NCBI GenBank assembly: GCA_052387815.1
Contig: JBQTIU010000045.1
Location: 1-11,048, forward strand
DNA from: JBQTIU01 sp052387815
GTDB lineage: Bacteria; Pseudomonadota; Alphaproteobacteria; CACIAM-22H2
DNA length: 11,048 nt
Reading direction: 5' to 3'
A program made the translations under genes and the position numbers. Shown piece after piece: positions 1 to 7,000 of the stretch; positions within the stretch are counted from its first letter, which is position 1, and each line of letters opens with the position of its first letter. The notes under the pieces are model-generated. The model was not told where the DNA came from. It made no database searches and worked only from the letters and a program-made list of their open reading frames with translations.

Positions 1-100
1 GCCAGCCGCTGACGCCCCCCCCCCGCCCACCCGGGCCCGCCCACACACCCCCTAGGCCGCCCCCCCGCGGGGGGCGGGGCGGGGTCCCCCCCAGGCGCCC
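1..100. other. C/G-only low-complexity window edge
   Basis: This stretch is almost entirely runs of C and G with very few A or T, including a long C run near the start and C-run/G-run blocks around 60-90. It holds a TAG at 53-55 in the frame of the downstream methylase fragment. The recognisable methylase protein sequence begins just after it, near 101. Nothing in it looks like coding sequence. It may be a contig edge of poor quality or a strongly folded low-complexity tract; the sequence alone cannot separate these. Confidence 0.5.
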
Positions 101-301
101 ACGACTCTCGACCGCGTGCACGCGGCCATGCTCCTGCAGGCGGGCGGCCAGGCCAACGCCCTGCGTGCGTTGCTCGCCGACGACCTCAAACGCGGTCCGG
201 ACTTCTTGCGCCTCGCCAACGCCCTGTCGGCGCTTTATCCTCGGCGCAGCGAGGAGAAGCGGCTGCTCGATGCTATGCTGCTGGCGATGCCGCGGGGTTG
301 A
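101..301 (+). pseudogene. C-terminal fragment of DUF1156-type DNA adenine methylase (COG1743)
   Basis: Only the last ~66 codons are present. Read in frame from 101, the peptide starts TTLDRVHAAMLLQAGG and ends with a segment containing FLRLANALSALYP and RLLDAMLLAMP. I recognise this from memory as the conserved C-terminus of DUF1156 (COG1743, adenine-specific DNA methylase with a Zn-ribbon). The catalytic methylase motifs are absent because the gene is cut by the window edge or by decay; an in-frame TAG lies at 53-55 in the C-rich tract. A GTG at 116 could be called as a start but sits inside the conserved tail, so it is not a real start. The stop is 4 bp before the ATG of the next gene, so the ATPase behind it was probably cotranscribed. 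In such loci the methylase is thought to mark host DNA as self. It could be the end of a gene that is intact outside the window. Confidence 0.6.
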
Positions 302-305
302 GGCC

Positions 306-1538
306 ATGTTGCGCTCGCTGAAGATCAAAGGGTTCAAGTCGCTGGCCGACGTCGACATCGTCTTGCCGCGCATGGCGGTGCTGTTCGGGCCGAACACGGC
401 CGGCAAGAGCAACCTCCTTGACGCGGTTCAGGCCTTGTCACGGCTCGGCACGTCGAGGACCCTCGCCGATGCCCTCGCCGATCCGATCCGCGGCTATCCG
501 ATCGAGACCTTCTCGTTTCCGTCCAAGGGCCTGCCCGGCCTATTGGAGACGGCCGCTGCGAGCTTCTCGATCGAGGCCAAGCTCGCGATCGGCGACGAGC
601 GGTTTCAGTACCGCGTCGAGGTCGCTATCCAGCCATCCACCGGCGGCTTATCGCTGCGCGACGAGTACTTGGCGGCGCTGACGAAATCGGGCGCCGTCCG
701 CGGCAATCCGCAGATCGAGAAGACGGACGGGATCCTGAGACTGCGCCGGAAGAGCAAGCCGGCGCACCCGCGGCACGAGGACGTGGGATTGAACCATACG
801 CTCCTCTCCGATCCGCGGCTGGGCGGCGCCGAATATCGGGCGATCGAGAAGTGCCGCAACGAGCTGACGGCATGGAGGACGTACTATCTCGATCCTCGCG
901 TCGCGATGCGAGCGGCCCGTCCGCCCGCCGATGTCACGGACATCGGCGTCCTGGGCGAGGCCATCGCGCCGTTCCTCTTTCGCCTTCGCGCCGAGAAGCC
1001 GAAGCGATTCGACGCGCTGAGACGGACACTACGATTGCTGATCCCGAGCGTCGAAGAACTTTCCGTCGATCTCGACACGCGGCGCGGCACCCTCGACATT
1101 CTGGTTCGCCAGGACGGGATCGAGTTCTCGTCGCGAATCGTCTCGGAAGGAACGCTGCGCGTGATGGCTCTGTGCGCGATCGCGGTCAATCCCTGGAGCG
1201 GCGCGCTGTTGGCCTTCGAGGAGCCCGAGAACGGAGTCCATCCGCGACGTATCGAGCTGATCGTTCGTCTCCTCGCCTCCCTAGCCGACCAGGACCGTCA
1301 GGTCATTGTCACCACGCACTCTCCGCTGTTCTGCAGCGCCGTCTTGGATGAGGCGCGAGCCGGAAAGCACGACATGGCCTTGCTTCGAGTGAGGCAGGGC
1401 GAGGGGGGAACCGAGATCGTGCCGTTCGATCCGGCGGGACCGTTGTTCACCGAACAGGAGATCGCGAAGGCGCTAACCTTGGGCGCAGAGGACGGCTTGT
1501 TCGAAAGGCTCCTGCTCCGAGGTCTGCTAGATGCCTGA
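306..1538 (+). CDS. AAA family ATPase, OLD/RecF-like (AAA_21 type)
   Basis: This 410-residue ATP-binding protein has a single SMC/RecF-style ABC ATPase fold. It opens with LRSLKIKGFKSLADVDI, the usual first strands of the family. Walker A is GPNTAGKS at residues 28-35, a signature-like SEGTLR is at 280-285, Walker B is LLAFEEPE at 301-308 followed by NGVHP, and the switch histidine is H338 in TTHSP. The middle (about 60-280) is the variable insertion of the family. No nuclease or TOPRIM domain follows the ATPase core, unlike full-length OLD; the next gene probably supplies it. The ATG at 306 is chosen because the protein then begins exactly at the conserved first strand; an upstream in-frame ATG at 165 would add 47 unlike residues lying over the methylase end. 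The gene overlaps the next by 8 bp, indicating coupling. In two-gene defence systems of this kind the ATPase is the sensor or scaffold for an effector. The family is secure; the defence role is inferred from neighbours. Confidence 0.85.
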   Translation: MLRSLKIKGFKSLADVDIVLPRMAVLFGPNTAGKSNLLDAVQALSRLGTSRTLADALADPIRGYPIETFSFPSKGLPGLLETAAASFSIEAKLAIGDERFQYRVEVAIQPSTGGLSLRDEYLAALTKSGAVRGNPQIEKTDGILRLRRKSKPAHPRHEDVGLNHTLLSDPRLGGAEYRAIEKCRNELTAWRTYYLDPRVAMRAARPPADVTDIGVLGEAIAPFLFRLRAEKPKRFDALRRTLRLLIPSVEELSVDLDTRRGTLDILVRQDGIEFSSRIVSEGTLRVMALCAIAVNPWSGALLAFEEPENGVHPRRIELIVRLLASLADQDRQVIVTTHSPLFCSAVLDEARAGKHDMALLRVRQGEGGTEIVPFDPAGPLFTEQEIAKALTLGAEDGLFERLLLRGLLDA

Positions 1539-2133
1539 GCGTCGGGTCGTCGATCTCTTCGCCGAAGACCACGCTCACGAGGCTTTCCTTCGACCGTTGA
1601 TCGGGCGGATCGCGTCCGATTTCGGGACGGCGATCAAGATCAATGTCCGCTCGGCGCGCGGCGGCCATCCACGGGCGCTCGGCGAACTCGACGTGTTTCT
1701 AGAAAGTGTCGCCACGGGCGGAATCGGTATGCCGGATATGCTGGTCGTCGCGATCGATACGAATTGCGCTCGACCCGTATCGGCCCGGAACCGCATTATG
1801 ACCAGAATCGTACCTGCATTGCGGGGCACAACAGTCGCCGCCTGCCCGGACCCACATATCGAGCGCTGGTTTCTTGCCGATCCGGGCTCGTTTGGGGCGG
1901 TTGTCGGATGTTTTCCGCGAATCGCGAAGCGGAAGTGCGTGCGCGATTACTATAAGGAGGCCTTGGTGAGGGGTGTCAGGGGCGGCGGGAATCCATCCAC
2001 CCTCGGTGGTCTTGAGTTTGCCGAGGAACTGGTCCAGCACATGGACCTGCATCGGGCCGGAAGGAACGTCCCGAGCTTGGGTCACTTCATCGACGACTTA
2101 AAGGTGAGCCTGCGAACCCTGGGTGGGGCCTGA
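1531..2133 (+). CDS. Putative TOPRIM/DUF4276-like partner of the AAA ATPase
   Basis: This protein of 200 residues is not assigned with certainty. It has the layout of the small TOPRIM-like proteins (DUF4276 and relatives) that follow OLD-type ATPases: an early acidic segment VVDLFAEDHAHEAF with E12, a hydrophobic strand ending in an aspartate (LVVAIDTN, D76), and a strongly patterned CPDPHIERWFLAD at 105-117 with D107, E111 and D117. These could form a metal site like the E...DxD of TOPRIM nucleases, but the second motif is DTN rather than DxD, so activity is uncertain. It has no signal peptide or membrane segment. Its ATG lies inside the last codons of the ATPase gene, an 8-bp overlap, which suggests the two are made together and act as a complex. 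By analogy with split OLD systems such as PARIS, it would be the effector (nuclease) half. That analogy is architectural; I do not claim homology to AriB. Confidence 0.6.
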   Translation: MPERRVVDLFAEDHAHEAFLRPLIGRIASDFGTAIKINVRSARGGHPRALGELDVFLESVATGGIGMPDMLVVAIDTNCARPVSARNRIMTRIVPALRGTTVAACPDPHIERWFLADPGSFGAVVGCFPRIAKRKCVRDYYKEALVRGVRGGGNPSTLGGLEFAEELVQHMDLHRAGRNVPSLGHFIDDLKVSLRTLGGA

Positions 2134-2134
2134 T

Positions 2135-3342
2135 TTGGACCCCTGGTACAAGACCGCCCTGCCGCGCGCGGAAATCCGCGAGGGCCGGTCCTTCAACCCG
2201 GACGAGTTCGCTATCGCGATCGACCAGGTGGTGGCCGGAACGGCGCCCGCAGACGATCGCGATCCCGCCAAGTTCTTCACCCGCACCTAATTTCACCCGT
2301 GCGCTATCCGAGCACGCCGGCACGGTGCTGCGGCGTCTCGCCGGCCACACCGCGAACGCCGCGCCGGTCATGTCCTTCATCACCCAGTTCGGCGGCGGCA
2401 AGACCCACACGCTGACGGCGCTCTACCGCCTGGCGCGGAGCGGCCCCAAGGCAGCTTCCTTCGCCGGCGTGCCGGAGCTGTTGGTGCGGGCGGGTCTCGC
2501 CGTGGCTCCCACAGCCAAGGTGGGCGTGTTCGTCGGCAATGCCTGGGACCCGCGCGAGGGGTGCTTGACGCCGTGGCTCGATCTCGCCCGGCAGGTCGCC
2601 GGCGAAGCGGGCGTCGCGGCGCTCGGACCCGCCGCCAAGACCACCCGCGCCCGGCACCGAAAGCCTCGGCCGCATGCTCGCCGCGGCGAACGGGCCGGTC
2701 CTGCTGCTGCTCGACGAGGTGCTGAACTTCTTCAACCGGCATCGGGGGAGGGTCGACTCCTTCTATTCCTTCATCCAGAACCTGACCGTCGCCACGACCG
2801 GCGCGCAGGGCGCCGCCGCCGTGCTGAGCCTGCCCAAGAGCAAGACCGAAATGACCGAATGGGAGGCCGAATGGCAGACCCGCATCCACAAGGTCGTCAA
2901 GCGCGTTGCCAAGGACCTGATCGCCAACGACGAGGCGGAGGTGAGCGAGGTGGTCCGCCGCCGGCTGTTCGAGGCGCTGGGGGACGACAAACCCCGCAAA
3001 CGGGTCGCGACGGCCTATGCCGACTGGTGCTTCGAGCGCCGGGCGCAGCTACCGCCGCAGTGGACGGCGGTGGATACCGCCGCCACGGAGACCAAGGGGC
3101 AGGAAGCGCTGCGGCTGCGGTTCGAGGCCTGCTATCCGTTCCATCCCGCGACCCTGTCGGTCTTCCAGCGCAAGTGGCAGGCACTGGCCCAGTACCAGCA
3201 GACCCGCGGCACGCTTGCCATGCTCGCCCAGTGGCTGTCGAAGATTTGCGTCCAGCAGCATCGGCAGGCGTTCCGGGAGCCGCCGATCACCCTGGGGTCG
3301 GCGCCGCTCGACCCAGGCATCGCCGCGCATGTTAAGGCTTGA
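2135..3342 (+). pseudogene. DUF499 (COG1483) AAA+ ATPase, frameshifted and 3'-truncated
   Basis: Three reading frames joined in order give one DUF499-type protein. Part 1 (2135-2290) reads DPWYKTALPRAEIREGRSF through AKFFTRT and stops at TAA 2288-2290. Part 2 continues one frame over from about 2292 with FTRALSEHAGTVLRRLAG and the P-loop ITQFGGGKTHTLTALY, up to AALGPAAKTT near 2645. Part 3 resumes in the third frame from 2647 with APGTESLGRML, the Walker B strand LLLLDEVLNF and the segment ending in ITLGSAPLDP, then stops at 3342. Both breaks are +1 insertions. About 400 codons remain, well short of the roughly 1000 residues I recall for the family, so the C-terminal part is gone. The start is taken as TTG 2135, with GTGGGG just upstream and one base after the previous stop; GTG 2123 is an alternative. 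DUF499 proteins are predicted ATPases of methylase-linked defence loci. As it stands it should not make a full protein. Confidence 0.75.
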
Positions 3343-3409
3343 GGTGCGGCAGGTCCTCTCCGATCTCGGCCTCGACAGGGCGCTGCGAGTCGAAGAGGGC
3401 GACGAATAG
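3329..3409 (+). other. Possible 26-codon remnant after the DUF499 break
   Basis: The end of the DUF499 remnant overlaps a short open frame beginning at ATG 3329 (MLRLEVRQVLSDLGLDR...) that ends in an acidic tail VEEGDE and a TAG at 3407-3409. It reads like the C-terminus of some protein joined by deletion to the truncated ATPase, but I do not recognise it. It has no ribosome binding site of its own. It may be chance. Confidence 0.2.
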
Positions 3410-3442
3410 CCGGGACGGCTGATGACGCGGCGCCCGCACTGG

Positions 3443-3460
3443 ACCGGGGGGACCCCCGGT
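3443..3460. other. GC hairpin between the island and the importer
   Basis: ACCGGGGG (3443-3450) and CCCCCGGT (3453-3460) form an 8-bp perfect stem around two bases, in practice a slightly shorter stem with a small loop. A TTTT lies at 3467-3470, six bases after the stem. It could be a weak terminator closing off the defence remnant or a structure in the leader of the binding-protein mRNA. The T run is short and spaced away, so an intrinsic terminator is not secure. Confidence 0.3.
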
Positions 3461-3486
3461 GATAGGTTTTCGAACCCAGCAGCGCG

Positions 3487-3492
3487 AAGGAG
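3487..3492 (+). promoter_or_regulatory. Ribosome binding site AAGGAG of the binding-protein gene
   Basis: AAGGAG stands 10 bases before ATG 3503. It decides the start in favour of 3503 over the in-frame ATG at 3422, which would put 27 proline- and arginine-rich residues in front of the signal peptide. Confidence 0.7.
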
Positions 3493-3502
3493 ACCCCCGC
3501 CG

Positions 3503-4987
3503 ATGAACAAGCTCGCCACCGCGATTTTCGCCGTCGCGGCCGTGGTCGCCGCGACCCTTCCGGCCCAGGCACAGAAGGACACGCTCGTGCTCGGGATGTC
3601 GCTCGAGCCGCCCCATCTCGATCCCACCGCCAGCCCCGCCGGGGCGATCCGCGAGGTCGTTTACGCCAATATCCTCGAAGGCTTGACGCGCATCGACCGC
3701 TCGGGTGCCGCGCGGCCCGCGCTCGCCGAAAGCTGGACCATCTCCGCCGACGCGCTTACCTATGCCTTCAAGCTGCGCCGCAACGTCGCCTTCCACGACG
3801 GGACGGCGTTCGACTCCGCCGACGTCAAGTTCACCTTCGACCGCGCGATGGCGCCCGACAGCACCAATGCCCAGAAGTGGATTTTCGCGCCGATTGCCGC
3901 GGTCACTGCCCCCGATCCGCACACGCTGACGATCGCCTTGAAGCACCCGGTCGGCAATTTCCTCTACAACCTCGGTTGGGGCGATGCGGTGATCTTCGCG
4001 CCCGAAAGCGTCGCCAACGCCAAGACCCATCCGATCGGCACCGGGCCGTTCAAGTTCGATCGCTGGGTCAAGGGCGACCGGGTCGAGCTGTCGCGCTACG
4101 ACGGCTATTGGAACCAGGAGCGCAAGACCCTGCGCCGTGTCACCTTCCGCTTCATTCCCGATGCCGCGGCCCAGGTGGCGGCGCTGCGCGCCGGCGATGT
4201 CGACGCGTTCCCGAACCTGGGCGCGCCCGAGACCCTCGATCAGTTCAAGGGCGACCGGCGCTTCCGCGTCGCCGTCGGCGCGACCGAGGGCGAGACCATC
4301 CTCGCGCTCAACAACACCAAGCCGCCGCTCAACGACGTGCGCGTGCGCCGCGCGCTCGCCCACGCCGTCGATCGCAAGGCGGTGATCGACGGCGCGTGGT
4401 CGGGCTACGGCACGCCGATCGGCAGCCATTTCTCGCCGCTCCACCCGGCCTATGCCGATCTGACCGGCCTCTACCCCTACGACCCGGCGCGCGCCAAGGC
4501 GCTCTTGGCTGAGGCCGGCCATGCGAGCGGGTTCGCCCTCCAGATGCGCCTGCCGCCGCCCCCCTATGCGCCGCGCGCCGGCGAGATCATCGCCGCCCAG
4601 CTCGCCCAGGTGGGCATCCGCACCGAAATCGAGCGCGTCCAGTGGCCACAATGGCTGAGCCAAGTATTCCGCGAGCGCCAGTACGATCTGACGGTCATTG
4701 CCCACACCGAGCCGCTCGACCTCAACATCTACGCCCGCGACGACTACTATTTCGGCTACTCGAACCCAGCCTTCAAGGCGCTCATCGACAAGATCGAGCG
4801 CACGCTCGATGAGGGCGAACGCAACCGCCTCTACGGCGAGGCGCAGCGCATGATCGCCGCCGATGCGGTCAACGTGTTCCTGTTCCAATTGCCCAAGCTC
4901 GGCGTCTGGAACGCCGACCTCGATGGCCTGTGGGAGAACAGCCCGATCCAGGCCAACGACTTGACCGAAGTGCGGTGGCGCCGCTGA
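3503..4987 (+). CDS. ABC transporter substrate-binding protein, family 5 (peptide/nickel type)
   Basis: This is a 494-residue extracytoplasmic solute-binding protein of the DppA/OppA/NikA class (SBP_bac_5). It has a Sec signal peptide: MNK, a hydrophobic core over residues 5-20, and an AQA cleavage motif near 21-23. There is no lipobox cysteine, so it should be soluble in the periplasm. The family marks follow in order: a first strand LVLGMSLEPPHLDP, then RPALAESWTI at 71-80 and NVAFHDGTAFDSADVKFTFDRA from about 94, PIGTGPFKF in the first lobe, and later VRRALAHAVDRKAVI. Length is normal for mature family members. It binds its ligand and delivers it to the membrane permeases encoded downstream. 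The ligand cannot be read from the sequence; a peptide is the default guess, with opines, nickel chelates or glycosides possible. It is followed by a 238-bp gap with REP-like hairpins before the permease genes. Confidence 0.9.
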   Translation: MNKLATAIFAVAAVVAATLPAQAQKDTLVLGMSLEPPHLDPTASPAGAIREVVYANILEGLTRIDRSGAARPALAESWTISADALTYAFKLRRNVAFHDGTAFDSADVKFTFDRAMAPDSTNAQKWIFAPIAAVTAPDPHTLTIALKHPVGNFLYNLGWGDAVIFAPESVANAKTHPIGTGPFKFDRWVKGDRVELSRYDGYWNQERKTLRRVTFRFIPDAAAQVAALRAGDVDAFPNLGAPETLDQFKGDRRFRVAVGATEGETILALNNTKPPLNDVRVRRALAHAVDRKAVIDGAWSGYGTPIGSHFSPLHPAYADLTGLYPYDPARAKALLAEAGHASGFALQMRLPPPPYAPRAGEIIAAQLAQVGIRTEIERVQWPQWLSQVFRERQYDLTVIAHTEPLDLNIYARDDYYFGYSNPAFKALIDKIERTLDEGERNRLYGEAQRMIAADAVNVFLFQLPKLGVWNADLDGLWENSPIQANDLTEVRWRR

Positions 4988-5051
4988 CCCCGGCGGGTCC
5001 CCCGGCCGGGCTTGCGAGTACCTGGAATCGGAAGTTCGTGAGACGTCGAAC

Positions 5052-5102
5052 CACCCTCATCCGGCCGCGGGCGCGGCCGACCTCTCCCGCCAGCGGGAGA
5101 AG
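5052..5102 (+). repeat. REP-like palindromic element, copy 1
   Basis: The element reads CACCCTCATCCGGCC, then a GC hairpin spacer (CGGCCGCG 5062-5069 against CGCGGCCG 5072-5079), then TCTCCCGC (5083-5090) paired with GCGGGAGA (5093-5100). The same core, without the hairpin spacer, appears in inverse orientation at 5122-5167. This ACCCTCA...CTCTCCCGC pattern is a common intergenic palindrome type in proteobacterial genomes. Confidence 0.65.
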
Positions 5103-5121
5103 TAGCTGTGGGCGCGCTTCC

Positions 5122-5167
5122 GACCCCCTCTCCCGCTGGCGGGAGAGGGCCGGGGTGAGGGTGAGGG
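5122..5167 (-). repeat. REP-like palindromic element, copy 2 (inverted)
   Basis: CCCTCTCCCGC (5126-5136) pairs with GCGGGAGAGGG (5139-5149), an 11-bp stem with a TG loop, followed by CCGGGGTGAGGGT. Its reverse complement matches copy 1 over the ACCCTCA...CCGGCC and CTCTCCCGCCAGCGGGAGA blocks. With copy 1 it makes a large paired structure between the binding-protein gene and the first permease gene. Such structures are known to protect upstream mRNA from 3' exonucleases and to attenuate downstream expression. Confidence 0.7.
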
Positions 5168-5225
5168 CGGACGGATCGCGGATTTCCGATCGCAGCTAGG
5201 CGCCCCGAGCCAAGGGCGAAGAACG

Positions 5226-6176
5226 GTGCTCGGTTTCCTCGCCCGGCGATTCGCGGCCCTCGCCGTCACTTTACTGGTCGCCTCGGCGGTCGTATTCGTC
5301 GCGCTCGAGATCCTGCCCGGCGATCCGGCCTTGGTCATGCTCGGGACCGAGGCGCGACCCGATACGCTCGCCGCCCTGCGCGCCGAGCTGGGGACCGACC
5401 GGCCGGCGATCGAGCGCTACCTGTCGTGGCTCGGCGGGCTCGCCACCGGCGATCTCGGCAAGAGCTACACCTACAGCGTGCCGGTGGGCGAGCTGATCGC
5501 CGAGCGCTTCGAGGTGACGGCCCCCTTGGCGCTGTTGGCGATCATCCTGTCGACGGCGCTCGCACTGCCGGCGGGCGTGTTCGCCGCCCACGCCCACGGC
5601 CGGCTGGGGGACTACGGCGTCATGGGCTTTGCCCAGATCGGCCTCGCGGTGCCGAACTTCTGGTTCGCCATCCTCCTGATCCTGTTCTTTTCGGTGAACC
5701 TGGGCTGGTTCAAGGCTGGCGGCTTCCCCGGCTGGGAGGAGGGGATCGGGCCGGCCTTGCAGGCGCTGCTGCTGCCCGCCCTCGCGCTCGCCCTGCCGCA
5801 GGCCGCGATCCTGGCGCGGGTGGCGCGCTCGGCGGTGCTCGATGCGATGGGCGAGGATTACGCGCGCACCGCGCGCGCCAAGGGCCTGTCGCGCCGCCGC
5901 ACCCTGTGGCGCCACGTGCTGCGCAACGCGATGATCCCCGTCGTCACCATCATGGGGCTGCAGTTCTCGTTCCTGATCGCCGGCGCGATCATCATCGAGC
6001 AGGTCTTCTACCTGCCGGGGCTCGGGCGGCTGGTGTTCCAGGCGATCTCGCAAAAGGACGTGATCGTGGTCAAGAACATCGTCCTCTTGCTGGTCGCGCT
6101 CGTCGTCGCCATCAACTTCGTCGTCGATCTCCTCTACGCGGCGCTCGACCCGCGCCTGCGCAAGGGGGGATCGTGA
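5226..6176 (+). CDS. ABC transporter permease, DppB/OppB-like
   Basis: This 316-residue inner-membrane permease of the peptide/nickel importer family has the first membrane helix at about 8-29, ending in the typical LEILPGDPA segment. Further helices lie near 98-121, 132-158, 178-196, 236-258 and 281-305. The cytoplasmic EAA loop that contacts an ATPase is MGEDYARTARAKGLSRRRTL and the following residues (208-234). The end, DLLYAALDPRLRKGGS, is the usual family tail, so it is full length. The start is GTG 5226, which puts the first helix at the N-terminus; only a weak AAGGG lies upstream. Its stop overlaps the GTG of the next gene by 4 bp. It pairs with the next protein to form the membrane channel. 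Confidence 0.9.
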   Translation: MLGFLARRFAALAVTLLVASAVVFVALEILPGDPALVMLGTEARPDTLAALRAELGTDRPAIERYLSWLGGLATGDLGKSYTYSVPVGELIAERFEVTAPLALLAIILSTALALPAGVFAAHAHGRLGDYGVMGFAQIGLAVPNFWFAILLILFFSVNLGWFKAGGFPGWEEGIGPALQALLLPALALALPQAAILARVARSAVLDAMGEDYARTARAKGLSRRRTLWRHVLRNAMIPVVTIMGLQFSFLIAGAIIIEQVFYLPGLGRLVFQAISQKDVIVVKNIVLLLVALVVAINFVVDLLYAALDPRLRKGGS

Positions 6177-7000
6177 GCCCGGCCCGCCGCCATCCGAGCC
6201 TCGCGCTCGGGGTCTTGTTGATCGGCCTGGTGGTGGCGACGGCAATCGTCTCGCTCGCCTGGACGCCGTGGCCGGCGGCCGGCATCGACATAAGCGCGCG
6301 CCTCCAGGGGCCGTCGGCGGCGCACCTGCTGGGAACCGACCAGTTCGGCCGCGATGTCCTGTCGATGCTGATGGTCGGCGCGCAGAACTCGCTCGCGGTC
6401 GGGCTGGTCGCGGTCGGCATCGGGCTGGTGCTGGGCACCGGCCTCGGCATGGCGGCGGCGGCGCGCGCCGGCGTGCTCGACGAGGCGGTGATGCGGCTCG
6501 CCGATTTCACCTTCGCCTTCCCGGCGGTGCTGTCGGCGATCATCATCACCGTGATCATCGGGCCGGGGGCGGTGAACGCCATCATCGCCATCGGCATTTT
6601 CAACGTCCCGGTGTTCGCGCGCCTCGCCCGCGGCACGGCCCTTCAGGTGTTGAGCCGCGACTTCATCCTCGCCGCGCGCGCCGCCGGCAAGGGGGCGGCG
6701 CGCATCACCGTCGAGCACGTGCTGCCGAACATCGCCGGCATCCTGATCGTGCAGGCGACCATCCAGTTCGCGCTCGCCATCCTCGCCGAGGCGGGCCTCG
6801 CCTATCTCGGCCTCGGGACCCAGCCCCCCAACCCGAGCTGGGGGAAGATGCTCAACGAGGCCCAGACCTACCTCCACCGCGCGCCCCTGCTGGCGATCTT
6901 CCCCGGCGCCGCGATCGCGCTCGCGGTCCTCGGGTTCAACCTGTTGGGCGACGGGCTGCGCGACCTCGTCGATCCGCGCCTGCGCCGCGCCCGGCCATGA
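6173..7000 (+). CDS. ABC transporter permease, DppC/OppC-like
   Basis: This second permease subunit is 275 residues long and starts at a GTG that overlaps the previous stop (GTGA). It has a short cytoplasmic N-terminus, a first helix at about 9-30, and then the DppC signature HLLGTDQFGRDVLSML at 51-66. The EAA loop is at about 160-190 (FILAARAAGKGAARITVEHV...), and the C-terminus LGFNLLGDGLRDLVDPRLR is the standard family ending. It is slightly short for DppC, mainly because of a brief N-terminal arm. It forms a heterodimer with the DppB-like subunit. Its stop overlaps the ATG of the first ATPase gene by 4 bp. Confidence 0.9.
   Translation: MSPARRHPSLALGVLLIGLVVATAIVSLAWTPWPAAGIDISARLQGPSAAHLLGTDQFGRDVLSMLMVGAQNSLAVGLVAVGIGLVLGTGLGMAAAARAGVLDEAVMRLADFTFAFPAVLSAIIITVIIGPGAVNAIIAIGIFNVPVFARLARGTALQVLSRDFILAARAAGKGAARITVEHVLPNIAGILIVQATIQFALAILAEAGLAYLGLGTQPPNPSWGKMLNEAQTYLHRAPLLAIFPGAAIALAVLGFNLLGDGLRDLVDPRLRRARP

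Noticed and set aside
165..305. 47-residue N-terminal extension of the AAA ATPase
   Set aside because: It overlaps the methylase tail in another frame and places unlike sequence before the conserved first strand; ATG 306 fits the family.
3332..4888. 518-residue open frame on the - strand over the binding-protein gene
   Set aside because: It is antisense to a gene with a clear signal peptide and family motifs; its Arg/Glu/Val-rich composition is what a GC-rich gene gives when read backwards.
5052..5167. CRISPR array
   Set aside because: There are only two copies, they are inverted and palindromic, and there are no regular spacers.
4930..5199. 89-residue open frame through the gap after the binding-protein gene
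   Set aside because: It overlaps the end of the real gene and is mainly translation of the REP-like repeats.
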